NCBI GenBank assembly: GCA_029060545.1
Contig: JAIDTT010000003.1
Span: 1-43,538, forward strand
Length of the DNA stretch: 43,538 nucleotides
Direction: 5' to 3'
From: Paramuribaculum sp.
Lineage (GTDB): Bacteria > Bacteroidota > Bacteroidia > Bacteroidales > Muribaculaceae
The position numbers and the translations under genes are program-made. Below are positions 1-8,057 of this stretch, piece by piece. Numbering within the stretch: the stretch's first letter is position 1; each line of letters begins with the position of its first letter. Under the pieces are notes generated by a model. That model worked only from the letters and a program-made list of their open reading frames with translations. It did no database searches and had not been told where the DNA came from.

Positions 1-121
1 CTTTCGTATGCTCCCATCGACCTCAGCCTCAGCGCCTACCATCTAACCCGTTCTGACGCACAGCACCGGGGATTATTTGATTGGTGATGTGCGATTGAGT
101 ATTAGGGCTTTGAGGGTGTTC

Positions 122-150
122 GGAGCTAGGCGCTACGCGCTGTAGGCTCC
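122..150. repeat. Stem-loop unit A of the left repeat element
   Basis: The arms are GGAGCT (122-127) and GGCTCC (145-150), which pair with one G-T wobble in this orientation, around a GC-rich loop. The same unit occurs in the right copy as GGAGCC (43113-43118) and GGCTCC (43136-43141), fully paired. Confidence 0.6.
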
Positions 151-193
151 GATCCTGGCTGACGCAACGGCACCGCTTGATTTTGAGGGGGAC

Positions 194-244
194 GGAGGCG
201 GGCGCTACGGGCGGAAGATTTGAAAATCTTCCCTACAAGCCTCC
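194..244. repeat. Stem-loop unit B of the left repeat element, with internal palindrome
   Basis: The arms are GGAGGC (194-199) and GCCTCC (239-244). Inside the loop is a perfect palindrome with 9-bp arms, GGAAGATTT (213-221) and AAATCTTCC (224-232), around GA. Compared with the right-end unit (GGAGCC/GGCTCC), both arms changed together so that pairing is kept. Unit B looks like a diverged tandem duplicate of unit A that gained the palindrome. Confidence 0.65.
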
Positions 245-292
245 GATCCCGGGCTGACGCAATGCGTCGGTTGGATTTTTGGTTTGTGGGGA

Positions 293-300
293 CAAAGTTA
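293..300 (-). promoter_or_regulatory. Promoter-like -7 box in left repeat, reading outward
   Basis: On the minus strand this reads TAACTTTG, an exact match to the Bacteroidetes -7 consensus TAnnTTTG. It overlaps one arm of the GGCCGG hairpin at 298-322. No good TTTG box lies 19-21 bp upstream. If active, it would transcribe outward past base 1. Its conservation in the right copy is the main support. Confidence 0.35.
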
Positions 301-322
301 AGGCCGGTTTTGGCCGGCCTAA
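298..322 (-). terminator. GGCCGG hairpin just downstream of the glycosyltransferase gene
   Basis: The arms TTAAGGCCGG (298-307) and CCGGCCTAA (314-322) pair with one bulged base around a 6-nt loop. An A/T tract at about 330-349 lies between the gene and the hairpin. On the minus strand the T-run precedes the hairpin, so this is not a textbook intrinsic terminator. Its place after the stop codon, repeated at the right end, suggests 3'-end formation or a structured promoter. Confidence 0.4.
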
Positions 323-377
323 CACATATTTTTAAAAAAAATTTTTTTTCGGGGGATCAGAAGCTGATGCGGAAGGA

Positions 378-1301
378 TCAGAGGCGGGTGGCGGCGGCGA
401 AGAGGAGCCGGTAGCGTAAGGGGATGTGGCGGAGCTGCATGATGCGGCTGTTGACTTCGGGGAAGGTGCGCTGCCACTGGTGCAGGCGACGCGGACGGTG
501 GCGCAGCAGTTTTACTTTCGCTAAAAACTTGAGCTGTAGCAGAAAGGGTGCGTATTCTTTTGCTAAACCATGGGTTGTGAACCACTCGTCGAGCCTCTTG
601 GCCAGTGCTATGTGGTCGCGCAATATTTGCTCGGTATCTGCCGATGAGAGTGTGGTGACGCCCACGCGCCGGATATAGCGGTAGAGTGGTCGGCCGACGA
701 TGGCTGTGGTCGGCTTGCGTGCCAGCACGCGCGCCACCACTCCGAGATCTTCCCAGCGGTCGATACCCGGAAAGGGCATTGCATCGCTGGCGATGACAAG
801 GCTACGGCGTATCAGCTTGTTGGGTAAGCCGAAATGCACTGTGTCGATGGGCATGTCGTTGAGGTCGAGGGAACTGACCGCAGCGATATGCTGCTTGCGG
901 TGACCATTAGGACGGCGGATGTCGTAGAGGAGAGGAACGGCTATAAGGTCGGCTCCTGTGCGTGATGCCGTCTCTGCAATGGTATCCAATGCTCCGGGTT
1001 CAAGGGTGTCGTCGGCATCGCAGCGCATCAGGTATTCGCCACGGGCTTCGCGGAAGGCTATGGCTGTGGCCTCGGCTGTACCGACGCCGACGGGAAGAGT
1101 GATGAGACGGCAAGCGTCGGGACGCGCTTTAATAAATTCTTCTACAAGCCGGGCGCCGCTGTCGGTGCTGCCGTCGTCGATAAAAAGGAACTCCCTTCCT
1201 GGGCCTGCGTTTTCGCCGAGCGACTGAAGTGTCTCGGGGAGTGTGGCCCGGGCGTTGCGGAATATCACCGCGACACTTATGAGGGGAGCGGATTGTGGCA
1301 T
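378..1301 (-). CDS. Family 2 glycosyltransferase
   Basis: A 307-residue protein with a GT-A fold signature. The N-terminus reads PLISVAVIFRNA, followed by the nucleotide-binding FIDDGSTD near residues 39-46 and the metal-binding CDADD near 92-96. It should transfer a sugar from a nucleotide donor to a surface glycan, lipid or protein acceptor; donor and acceptor cannot be read from sequence. No membrane segment is obvious. I chose the ATG at 1301, one base past the lpdA stop; an extension to 1340 would overlap lpdA and adds an atypical N-terminus. It is the last gene of the glycine-cleavage operon, with no evident metabolic link, so its place there may be incidental. The stop lies just before the left repeat element. 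Confidence 0.85.
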   Translation of the reverse strand: MPQSAPLISVAVIFRNARATLPETLQSLGENAGPGREFLFIDDGSTDSGARLVEEFIKARPDACRLITLPVGVGTAEATAIAFREARGEYLMRCDADDTLEPGALDTIAETASRTGADLIAVPLLYDIRRPNGHRKQHIAAVSSLDLNDMPIDTVHFGLPNKLIRRSLVIASDAMPFPGIDRWEDLGVVARVLARKPTTAIVGRPLYRYIRRVGVTTLSSADTEQILRDHIALAKRLDEWFTTHGLAKEYAPFLLQLKFLAKVKLLRHRPRRLHQWQRTFPEVNSRIMQLRHIPLRYRLLFAAATRL

Positions 1302-1302
1302 A

Positions 1303-2619
1303 TCAGCGTAGGTTGGCGAGTGCGTCGGTGATGATTTCACTTACTGTGGGGTGCGAGCGGACGGCTCCTACCATCTGAACGGTATCGGCTCCGAGGCTCA
1401 TGGCTGTGGCAACCTCCTGAACGAGCATCGATACATCGGCTCCGAAACCATGACAGCCGATGATACGGCGCGTGTCGGCGTCGACGGTGATACGAAGCAT
1501 TCCATCGGTGGCGCCATCGGCCACGGATTTGCCGTTGGCGCGATAGAAGGCGGTGCCTGTGAGCACATTTATGCCGTTGGCGCGTGCGGCGTCCGCTGTA
1601 AGTCCCACCATAGCACATTCGGGAATGGTGAACGCTACGGCCGGAATGATATCGAGCGATTGGTCGATCCCCAGCGCTCTGCGCCCCTGAGCAGCGGCTG
1701 CATGAGCAAGCAGGCAAAGTCCGTTGACATCGCCAACGGCATATACGCCGTCGGCGGAGGTGGCCATATTGGCGGGATTGACTTTGATGAATCCGCGCTC
1801 CAGCTCTACGCCTATCGCCTCTATGCCGGCAGGCACTACGGGTCGGCGGCCGACGGCCATAAGCACGCAGTCGGCTTCGACGGCAGCCGGCTTGCCCTTG
1901 GCAGTGTAGCTCACGGTCAATCCGGGGGCGATGCGCTCCACGCGGGCACCGACGGCAAAGTTGACACCACGGCGCTTGAGCAGCATACGCAGGCGCTTGG
2001 CCACGTCGGCATCCATGCCGGGGAGAATCTCGGGCGCCATCTCGATTACGGTTATGGCCACGCCGAAGGAATTGAATATCGATGCGAACTCCATGCCGAT
2101 CACACCTCCGCCGATTATGGTAAGTGATTGAGGAAGATGATCTATCGAGAGCAGATCGGTCGAGGTCATGGCCAGTTCGGCACCCTCGATCGGAGGCACT
2201 GCCGGACGCGATCCGGTAGCAATGATGATTTTCGGAGCGGAGAACCGGTGTCCGTCGGCCTCAACTTCGTGAGGCCCGACAAATACGGCTTCACCCTTCA
2301 CCACTTCAACCTTGGCCAGAAGTGTGGCGATACCTTCGCGGAGTTGATCCACCACGGCATCCTTTCGCGCCATCGCCTTGGCGAAGTGGAGTGTGGGGGC
2401 TCCGCACTCCACCCCGGCCTCCATAGCCGAGCGGCACTCTTCGAGCACCATGGCAGTGTGGCGGAGGGCTTTGGTGGGTATACATCCGCAATTGAGACAG
2501 GTGCCGCCAAGATGCGACTTCTCTATGAGAAGCACGCTTTGGCCGCAGAGCGCGGCCAAAGCGGCTGTGTCGTAGCCGCCGGGACCGGCGCCTATTATTA
2601 TAAGGTCATGCGTCGGCAT
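1303..2619 (-). CDS. lpdA: Dihydrolipoyl dehydrogenase (glycine cleavage L protein)
   Basis: A 438-residue flavoprotein that reoxidises the dihydrolipoyl group of GcvH with NAD+. The FAD-binding GAGPGG lies at residues 10-15, and the redox disulfide is in GGTCLNCGCIPTK (Cys41 and Cys46). A second Rossmann motif (IIGGGVIGMEFAS) binds NAD, and the C-terminal SHPTVSE carries the His-Glu pair of the family. It is slightly shorter than typical family members of about 460-475 residues but has all key motifs. The start overlaps the end of gcvPB by 14 bp, indicating translational coupling. Because it sits in the gcv operon, the glycine cleavage complex is the likely main partner, although the enzyme could also serve other lipoyl complexes. 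Confidence 0.95.
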   Translation of the reverse strand: MPTHDLIIIGAGPGGYDTAALAALCGQSVLLIEKSHLGGTCLNCGCIPTKALRHTAMVLEECRSAMEAGVECGAPTLHFAKAMARKDAVVDQLREGIATLLAKVEVVKGEAVFVGPHEVEADGHRFSAPKIIIATGSRPAVPPIEGAELAMTSTDLLSIDHLPQSLTIIGGGVIGMEFASIFNSFGVAITVIEMAPEILPGMDADVAKRLRMLLKRRGVNFAVGARVERIAPGLTVSYTAKGKPAAVEADCVLMAVGRRPVVPAGIEAIGVELERGFIKVNPANMATSADGVYAVGDVNGLCLLAHAAAAQGRRALGIDQSLDIIPAVAFTIPECAMVGLTADAARANGINVLTGTAFYRANGKSVADGATDGMLRITVDADTRRIIGCHGFGADVSMLVQEVATAMSLGADTVQMVGAVRSHPTVSEIITDALANLR

Positions 2620-4081
2620 CGGCTATGAGATCGGAATAAGTGACTTTGGGTGTGAGGGCTGCCTGAGTGTCGTCGGGACGCCGCACGGGAGTGGTATGCG
2701 GAGCGGCTTTCACCATATCGGGATCGGATGCAGCCTCATCGGCGATGGTGCACATCGTGTCGATGAACTGGTCGAGCGTCTCCTTGCTCTCCGTCTCGGT
2801 AGGCTCGATCATGAGCGATTCGTGGAAGAGCAGGGGGAAGTAGATGGTGGGTGCGTGGTAGCCGTAGTCGAGCAGGCGCTTGGCTATATTGAGGGTGGTG
2901 ACGCCGGTCGACTTATCGGCCAGACCATCGAACACGAATTCGTGCTTGCATACGCCCTCTATCGGCAGCAGATACTTGTCTTTGAGCGACTCCTTGATAT
3001 AATTGGCATTGAGAGTAGCCAGCGAGCCGGCTTCCATCAGCCCGGAGGCTCCGAGGGTGAGGATGTAGGCGAGAGCCTTGAGCTGCACGGCGAAGTTGCC
3101 GAGAGTGGCGGATACGCTGCCGAGAGCGGTGTCGGTATCGGTGAGGGAGAATGTGCCGTCGGCGTTGCGTACCACGCGCGGATTGGGGAGGAACTGTTCG
3201 AGTCCCTTGCGCACGCCTACGGGCCCGGAGCCGGGACCACCGCCTCCGTGGGGAGTGGAGAATGTCTTATGGAGATTGATGTGCATAACATCGAATCCCA
3301 TATCGCCCGGACGAGCCACGCCGAGGAGGGGATTGAGGTTGGCGCCGTCGTAGTACATCAGTGCTCCGGCCTCATGGACTGCCTTGGCTATTTCGGGTAT
3401 GTCGGTCTCGAAGATACCGAGGGTGTTGGGGTTGGTCATCATCACGGCGGCCACCTCATCGTTGAGCAAGGGGCGCAGAGCCTCCACATCGAGAGTGCCG
3501 TCGGGGCGGCTCTTCACTTCCACAACTTTCAGGCCGGCGACGGCAGCTGAAGCAGGGTTGGTGCCGTGGGCTGAGTCGGGCACGATGACAACTCGGCGCT
3601 TATCATCGCCACGGCTCTGATGATAGGCACGGATCACCATCAGACCGGTAAGCTCTCCATGGGCGCCGGCAAAGGGATTGAGAGTAAATTCACTCATGCC
3701 GCCTATCTCTGCCAATGCCCGGCAGAGGGTGTAGTAGGCTTCGAGAGAACCTTGAGAGGCATAGTCGGGCTGCAAAGGATGTACGGCGGTGAATCCCTCG
3801 AGGGCTGCTACTTCCTCATTGATCTTCGGATTGTACTTCATAGTACAGGAGCCCAGCGGGTAGAATCCGGAGTCGACGCCGAAGTTGTTGGCGCTCATAT
3901 TGTGATAGTGGCGCACCAATGTGGGCTCGTCGACCCGGGGAAGGGCGGGCGTCTTGGTGCGGAGCAGGTTATCCGGCAGCGGAGCGTAGTCGCCTTTGAC
4001 ACCTGTATCGGGGAGCGAGCATCCTCGACGGCCCTCCTTCGAGAGCTCGAATATCAGTCGGCCGTAGTATGTACTGTTCAT
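2606..4081 (-). CDS. gcvPB: Glycine dehydrogenase (decarboxylating) subunit 2, P protein C-terminal half
   Basis: A 491-residue PLP-dependent subunit. With GcvPA it decarboxylates glycine and transfers the aminomethyl group to the lipoyl arm of GcvH. The PLP lysine is Lys272 in HINLHKTFSTPHGGGGPG, and the glycine-rich loop that follows is characteristic. Other family blocks are GFYPLGSCTMKYNPK (about 72-86) and DSAHGTNPASA (about 169-179). The P protein is split into two subunits here, as in many Firmicutes and archaea, rather than being one protein of about 950 residues. Its start overlaps the gcvPA stop by 4 bp (ATGA), favouring equal production of the two halves. Confidence 0.95.
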   Translation of the reverse strand: MNSTYYGRLIFELSKEGRRGCSLPDTGVKGDYAPLPDNLLRTKTPALPRVDEPTLVRHYHNMSANNFGVDSGFYPLGSCTMKYNPKINEEVAALEGFTAVHPLQPDYASQGSLEAYYTLCRALAEIGGMSEFTLNPFAGAHGELTGLMVIRAYHQSRGDDKRRVVIVPDSAHGTNPASAAVAGLKVVEVKSRPDGTLDVEALRPLLNDEVAAVMMTNPNTLGIFETDIPEIAKAVHEAGALMYYDGANLNPLLGVARPGDMGFDVMHINLHKTFSTPHGGGGPGSGPVGVRKGLEQFLPNPRVVRNADGTFSLTDTDTALGSVSATLGNFAVQLKALAYILTLGASGLMEAGSLATLNANYIKESLKDKYLLPIEGVCKHEFVFDGLADKSTGVTTLNIAKRLLDYGYHAPTIYFPLLFHESLMIEPTETESKETLDQFIDTMCTIADEAASDPDMVKAAPHTTPVRRPDDTQAALTPKVTYSDLIADADA

Positions 4082-5409
4082 TTCGGTAAGCGGTTTACGA
4101 GTTCGACAAAGGTATCCATCTGAGCCGATGTGTTGAGTTCGGTCACGGCGATGAGTATAGCATCGTCGGCCACTTTCACGCCGGGGAGCAGACCCATGGC
4201 CACGCCTTGGGCGATCAGTTCGTCGACGGGGAAGTCGGTATGCATCAGGAATTCATTGCAGAATGGTTGCGCCGGATAGGCGAGCTTCATACGACCGGTG
4301 GCTTCGAGGCGGGAGGCCAGTTCGTGTGCTCCGGCATAACTCTTACCGCACACTTCGCGTAGCCCTTCGGGACCGAGGACGGAGAGATATATGGCGGTAT
4401 GGAGAGCCATCAGTCCCTGATTGGAGCAGATATTGGATGTGGCCTTGTCGCGGCGGATATGCTGTTCGCGAGCCTGAAGGGTGAGTACGAAAGTGCGTCG
4501 TCCGTCGGCATCGGTGGTGGCGCCCACGATGCGGCCGGGCAGCTTGCGTATCAGCGCTTTGGTGGTGCATATATAGCCGAGGTAAGGGCCGCCGCTGCTC
4601 AGAGGCATACCGAGCGACTGGGCGTCGCCTACGGCAATATCGGCACCCCACTCGCCGGGAGAGCGCAGCATAGCAAGGTCGGAAGGTATGGCATTGACGA
4701 TCAGTAGAGCCTTGGCCTTGTGGCACATTTCGGCCACGTCGGTCCAGTCCTCCACGATACCGTAGAAATTGGGCTCTGCGAGCACTACGCCTGCCACATC
4801 GCCATCGGCGAGCATCTTTTCGAGGTCGGACAGGGAGGTGACGCCCTCGCAGGCGGGAATGGTGTCGATGCGGACGCCATGATAGCGGGCATAGGTATCG
4901 ACTACTTTTCTGACGGCGGGATTGAGCGTGGCAGATACGAGCACTCGATTGCGCTTGCGCGCAGCTGCTACGGCCATCATCACGGCTTCGGCTGTGGCTG
5001 TGGCGCCGTCGTACATCGATGCGTTGCTCACATCCATCCCGGTAAGTTCGGCCATCATCGACTGATACTCAAAGATGTATTGCAGTGTGCCCTGCGATAT
5101 CTCGGGTTGGTAGGGGGTGTAGGCGGTGAGAAATTCAGATCGGCCGGTGATGTGTGAGATCACGGCAGGAGTGTAGTGATTGTAGTAGCCGGCTCCGGCG
5201 AAGCAGGTCAGCTGCTTGTTGGCCGAAGCGAGGTGCTTGAAGTATTCGCGTATCTCCGGTTCGCTTTTCGGCTCGGGGAGACAGTAGTCCTTGGTCATAC
5301 GCAACTCCTCCGGCACGTCGGCATATAGGTCGGCAAGCGAACCGACGCCGCATCGGCGCAGCATTTCAGCCACATCCTCGGGGGTATGCGGAAAATAATG
5401 GTGAGGCAT
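4078..5409 (-). CDS. gcvPA: Glycine dehydrogenase (decarboxylating) subunit 1, P protein N-terminal half
   Basis: A 443-residue partner of GcvPB. The N-terminus HYFPHTPEDVAEMLRRCGV matches the usual opening of the family, so I chose the ATG at 5409 rather than the TTG at 5430, which would overlap gcvH. FAGAGYYNHYTPAV and ISQGTLQYIFEYQSMM (residues about 70-115) are conserved family blocks. This half lacks the PLP lysine, as expected, and completes the active site at the interface with GcvPB. It lies 10 bp after gcvH and overlaps gcvPB by 4 bp. Confidence 0.95.
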   Translation of the reverse strand: MPHHYFPHTPEDVAEMLRRCGVGSLADLYADVPEELRMTKDYCLPEPKSEPEIREYFKHLASANKQLTCFAGAGYYNHYTPAVISHITGRSEFLTAYTPYQPEISQGTLQYIFEYQSMMAELTGMDVSNASMYDGATATAEAVMMAVAAARKRNRVLVSATLNPAVRKVVDTYARYHGVRIDTIPACEGVTSLSDLEKMLADGDVAGVVLAEPNFYGIVEDWTDVAEMCHKAKALLIVNAIPSDLAMLRSPGEWGADIAVGDAQSLGMPLSSGGPYLGYICTTKALIRKLPGRIVGATTDADGRRTFVLTLQAREQHIRRDKATSNICSNQGLMALHTAIYLSVLGPEGLREVCGKSYAGAHELASRLEATGRMKLAYPAQPFCNEFLMHTDFPVDELIAQGVAMGLLPGVKVADDAILIAVTELNTSAQMDTFVELVNRLPK

Positions 5410-5419
5410 GGCAGCGGGC

Positions 5420-5788
5420 TTATTCGGCAATCATTTTATCATAAGCCTCTTTGTCCATCAACTGTTCGAGCGATGCGGGATCGGTGATCTCGACCTTGAT
5501 GATCCAGTTGGCCATGGGGTCTTCGTTGACGAGGCGGGGATTCTCCTCAAGCGCTTCGTTGACTTCGAGTACTATACCGGTCACCGGGGAGATGAGGTCG
5601 GAGGCAGCTTTCACGCTTTCGACGGCGCCGAATTCCTCTCCGGCGGTCACTTCGTCGCCCTCCTCGGGCATATCTACATAGACTACGTTGCCTAACTGAT
5701 GCTGTGCGTAGTCGGTGATACCTACGAATGCGATGTTGCCCTCAACGTTGGCGTACTCATGTGTGGCGGAATAATACAGTTTGCTCAT
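5420..5788 (-). CDS. gcvH: Glycine cleavage system H protein
   Basis: A 122-residue lipoyl carrier, typical in length. The lipoylated lysine is Lys60 in GAVESVKAASDLISP. The C-terminus has the usual NEDPMANWIIKVEI block. Its swinging lipoyl arm carries the aminomethyl group from the P proteins to GcvT and electrons to LpdA. It lies 28 bp after gcvT. The lipoate ligase gene at the head of the same operon is the obvious candidate for attaching its cofactor. Confidence 0.97.
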   Translation of the reverse strand: MSKLYYSATHEYANVEGNIAFVGITDYAQHQLGNVVYVDMPEEGDEVTAGEEFGAVESVKAASDLISPVTGIVLEVNEALEENPRLVNEDPMANWIIKVEITDPASLEQLMDKEAYDKMIAE

Positions 5789-5816
5789 AATGATTCGGTT
5801 TATAGTGTTGATATTA

Positions 5817-6914
5817 TTATTTCTTGTAACTCTTGTTGTAGAACTTTCGCGATGTGACGGTGGCCGGCCACACCTTGTTGCGGATGCGCACCATCACGCG
5901 GGTGTCCTTGGCTGTAAGTTCGGTGGCTATCAGCGCAGCAGCGATACTCTCGTCGAGGGATATGCCACGGTAGCCGGTGGTGACAACGCCGATGACGTTG
6001 CCCTCGGTGTCGGTCACTTCGTAGCCGTGGCGCGGAATGGCGCGACCTTCCATGCGCAGGCCTACGAGCTTGCGTGCCGGGCCGGCGGCCTTCTGGTCGA
6101 CGATGGCCTGACGGCCGATAAAGTCGGACTTGTCGGTCTTGACAAACATACTCAGGCAAGCCTCTACGGGTGTGATATCATCGGTGAGCTCATTGCCGTA
6201 GAGCGGCAGGCCGACTTCGAAGCGGAGAGTGTCGCGGCATCCGAGACCGCATGGCTTAACTCGGCCGGATTCCATGAGAGCGTCCCAATAGGAGGCGATG
6301 GCGTCGGCCGGGCCGTAGATCTCGAATCCGTCCTCACCGGTATAGCCGGTGCGGCTCACGAGGATATGGCGGCCGTCGAGCAGTTCCTCACGGAAGGTGT
6401 AGAATTTCAGATCGGCTACGTTGATGCCGAGCACTTCGCTCATCACAGTCTCGCTTTCGGGCCCCTGGAGGGCAATCTCGGCGAGTTGGTCGGAAAGATT
6501 GTCGATCTCCACATCGAAGCCATCGGCGTGGCTTTCGATCCACGCCACATCCTTGGCAATATTGGAGGCGTTGATGACCAGAAGGAAGGAATCGGCGGCG
6601 CGCTTGTAGACGAGCAGGTCGTCGACCACTCCGCCGGAGCCGTTGAGCATCATGCCGTAGAATACCTGGCCTATGGGGGCGCCGGTGATGTCGTTGCTGA
6701 AAATATAGTTGACAAAGGCTTCAGCAGCGGGGCCGGAGACGTTGACTTCGCCCATGTGGCTTACGTCGAATACGCCGCAGGCGGTGCGCACGGCTTTGTG
6801 CTCTTCTTCGATCGAGCTGTACTGGATGGGCATATCGAAGCCTGCGAAGGGGCTCATCAATGCTCCTGCGGCCACGTGGCGGCTATGGAGGGGTGTGGTT
6901 TTTAGTTCGGGCAT
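5817..6914 (-). CDS. gcvT: Aminomethyltransferase (glycine cleavage T protein)
   Basis: A 365-residue folate-dependent enzyme. It takes the aminomethyl group from GcvH, releasing ammonia and forming 5,10-methylene-tetrahydrofolate. Recognisable blocks are LKTTPLHSRHVAAGA at the N-terminus, GVFDVSHMGEVNVSG (about 47-61), SRTGYTGEDGFEIY in the middle, and the C-terminal domain with GYEVTDTEGNVIGVVTTG. I chose the ATG at 6914; a TTG at 6920 overlaps the lplA stop and would add only two residues. Only 2 bp separate it from lplA, so the two genes are co-transcribed. Confidence 0.95.
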   Translation of the reverse strand: MPELKTTPLHSRHVAAGALMSPFAGFDMPIQYSSIEEEHKAVRTACGVFDVSHMGEVNVSGPAAEAFVNYIFSNDITGAPIGQVFYGMMLNGSGGVVDDLLVYKRAADSFLLVINASNIAKDVAWIESHADGFDVEIDNLSDQLAEIALQGPESETVMSEVLGINVADLKFYTFREELLDGRHILVSRTGYTGEDGFEIYGPADAIASYWDALMESGRVKPCGLGCRDTLRFEVGLPLYGNELTDDITPVEACLSMFVKTDKSDFIGRQAIVDQKAAGPARKLVGLRMEGRAIPRHGYEVTDTEGNVIGVVTTGYRGISLDESIAAALIATELTAKDTRVMVRIRNKVWPATVTSRKFYNKSYKK

Positions 6915-6916
6915 AA

Positions 6917-7924
6917 TCAAGGTATTATAAGGTTGATAAAATCGTTGGTCTGCAATCCGCGTATCACCCGGGCCGTGTCTACTCCTTCGAGAGCCGAGCC
7001 GATGGAGTCGCGGGAGTAATCCACTCCGGAAAGAGGGCGGAGTAGCATTGAGTCCATATCGGCGAGAAGGAAGAAGTCGCCGCCCAGATTGACGTATTCG
7101 ATGCGGTTATCGGCATCTATATTGAGCTGAATATGAAATTGTCCGGCACCATCGATATGGCTTCGTCGCTCTACTGACGGACGCTGACTGCGCCGGCCGA
7201 AGATCCGGCTGTCGGAGTAGTATGAGCGGGCTATGCGCCCGATCTCCTCTACGTCGGCTTCGCCAAGAAGCAGCGGCGGTTCCTTGCAGAGTGTCCGCTT
7301 CATATAGGACAGGAAGTGCGGTATGGTGATGTCGGTATGTCGGCGGAGTGTGGTGATACGGGAGGGTACGGAAGCCACGCCGTTGGCCCGGAGTTTTGCA
7401 CGGGAGGGGGTGATGGCGCGTGCCATGTGAGTCATATTTGTGTCGATGAGCATAGTGCCGTGGACAATAGCTGCCCGGGGTGTATGGTAGAATGCATTGC
7501 CTGACACTTTCATTCCCTCCACTTCGATGTCATTACGTCCCGAGGCTGTGGCATCCAGCCCGAGGCCACGCAGCGCTTCGGCTACCATGGAGGTATAGCG
7601 GGAGAATGTGTCGGCCACAGGTGTGGAGGTATGCGTGATATAGCTCATCATCACATTATCCATATCGGCATACACGCAGCCTCCTCCGCTTTTGCGGCGG
7701 TAGAAGCGGATGCCGTGGGAGCGACAATATTCCATGTCGACTTCGGCATAAGCGTCTTGATTGCGCCCGAAGATGACTGTAGGCTCCACCTGCCACATGA
7801 AGAAGCAATCGGAGCTGATGGAGCTTCCATCGGCCAAGGTACCTGCGGCGAGATACTCTTCCATAGCAAGATAGAAGGGCAACTCGCGCACTTGGGAGGC
7901 GTATGGCAATTCGACGTATCTCAT
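6917..7924 (-). CDS. lplA: Lipoate-protein ligase A
   Basis: A 335-residue ligase that activates lipoate with ATP and attaches it to lipoyl-domain lysines. The lipoate-binding motif YRRKSGGGCVYADMDNVMMS is near residues 75-94, with GNAFY and HGTMLI blocks further on and a C-terminal accessory domain. It leads the operon, so uptake-based lipoylation is made together with GcvH. The ATG at 7924 lies very close to a TACCTTTG box, implying a leaderless or nearly leaderless mRNA. Octanoyltransferase-type activity is a less likely alternative given the length and C-terminal domain. Confidence 0.92.
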   Translation of the reverse strand: MRYVELPYASQVRELPFYLAMEEYLAAGTLADGSSISSDCFFMWQVEPTVIFGRNQDAYAEVDMEYCRSHGIRFYRRKSGGGCVYADMDNVMMSYITHTSTPVADTFSRYTSMVAEALRGLGLDATASGRNDIEVEGMKVSGNAFYHTPRAAIVHGTMLIDTNMTHMARAITPSRAKLRANGVASVPSRITTLRRHTDITIPHFLSYMKRTLCKEPPLLLGEADVEEIGRIARSYYSDSRIFGRRSQRPSVERRSHIDGAGQFHIQLNIDADNRIEYVNLGGDFFLLADMDSMLLRPLSGVDYSRDSIGSALEGVDTARVIRGLQTNDFINLIIP

Positions 7925-7932
7925 GGTATTGG

Positions 7933-7940
7933 CAAAGGTA
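7933..7940 (-). promoter_or_regulatory. Promoter -7 box of the glycine-cleavage operon
   Basis: The minus strand reads TACCTTTG, an exact match to TAnnTTTG, 8 bp before the lplA ATG. The expected start of transcription would fall at or beside the start codon. No clear TTTG is seen 19-21 bp upstream. The short divergent region shows no glycine-riboswitch-like structure. Confidence 0.5.
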
Positions 7941-8057
7941 ACTAACTAAATAGAATATTAAAGAAAAAAATCGCAGAATATTTTGCTATGTTTAGAAAGC
8001 AATTTGCTAAATTCGCATCAAAATAATTACAACCACGCTTTCCCACACATTAATAAT

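Larger units (their letters stand above)
1..356 (-). repeat. Left copy of long inverted repeat element (non-coding, outward-facing)
   Basis: This gene-free stretch matches the reverse complement of 42967-43262. Bases 1-70 are identical to the complement of 43193-43262. Bases 71-177 match at roughly four in five positions. After an unmatched stretch, 291-344 is again nearly identical to the complement of about 42975-43030. The inner end has an A/T tract, a GGCCGG hairpin and a TAnnTTTG box, and lies just past the stop of the glycosyltransferase gene. The unit at 105-173 is followed by a diverged second unit at 174-266, which the right copy lacks. No credible protein is encoded. The element may continue left of base 1. 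Confidence 0.9.

Noticed and set aside
1..356. Insertion sequence or transposon end
   Set aside because: There is no transposase in the window and no target-site duplication can be tested. A mobile non-coding element remains possible but is not shown.
220..414. Small plus-strand frame in the left repeat sharing the peptide LAGLTHIFKKNF with a frame in the right repeat
   Set aside because: The shared peptide is the translation of the conserved hairpin and A/T tract. The frames differ in start and end and lie on repeat DNA with structural conservation.
1351..2127. Long open frame opposite lpdA
   Set aside because: It is antisense to a clear enzyme gene, with His/Gly-rich composition typical of shadow frames in GC-rich genes. 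The same holds for the plus-strand frames 2696-3550 and 5781-6905.
7925..8057. Glycine riboswitch ahead of the gcv operon
   Set aside because: The spacer is A/T-rich with no paired GC-rich domains, and the -7 box is too close to the ATG to leave a leader.
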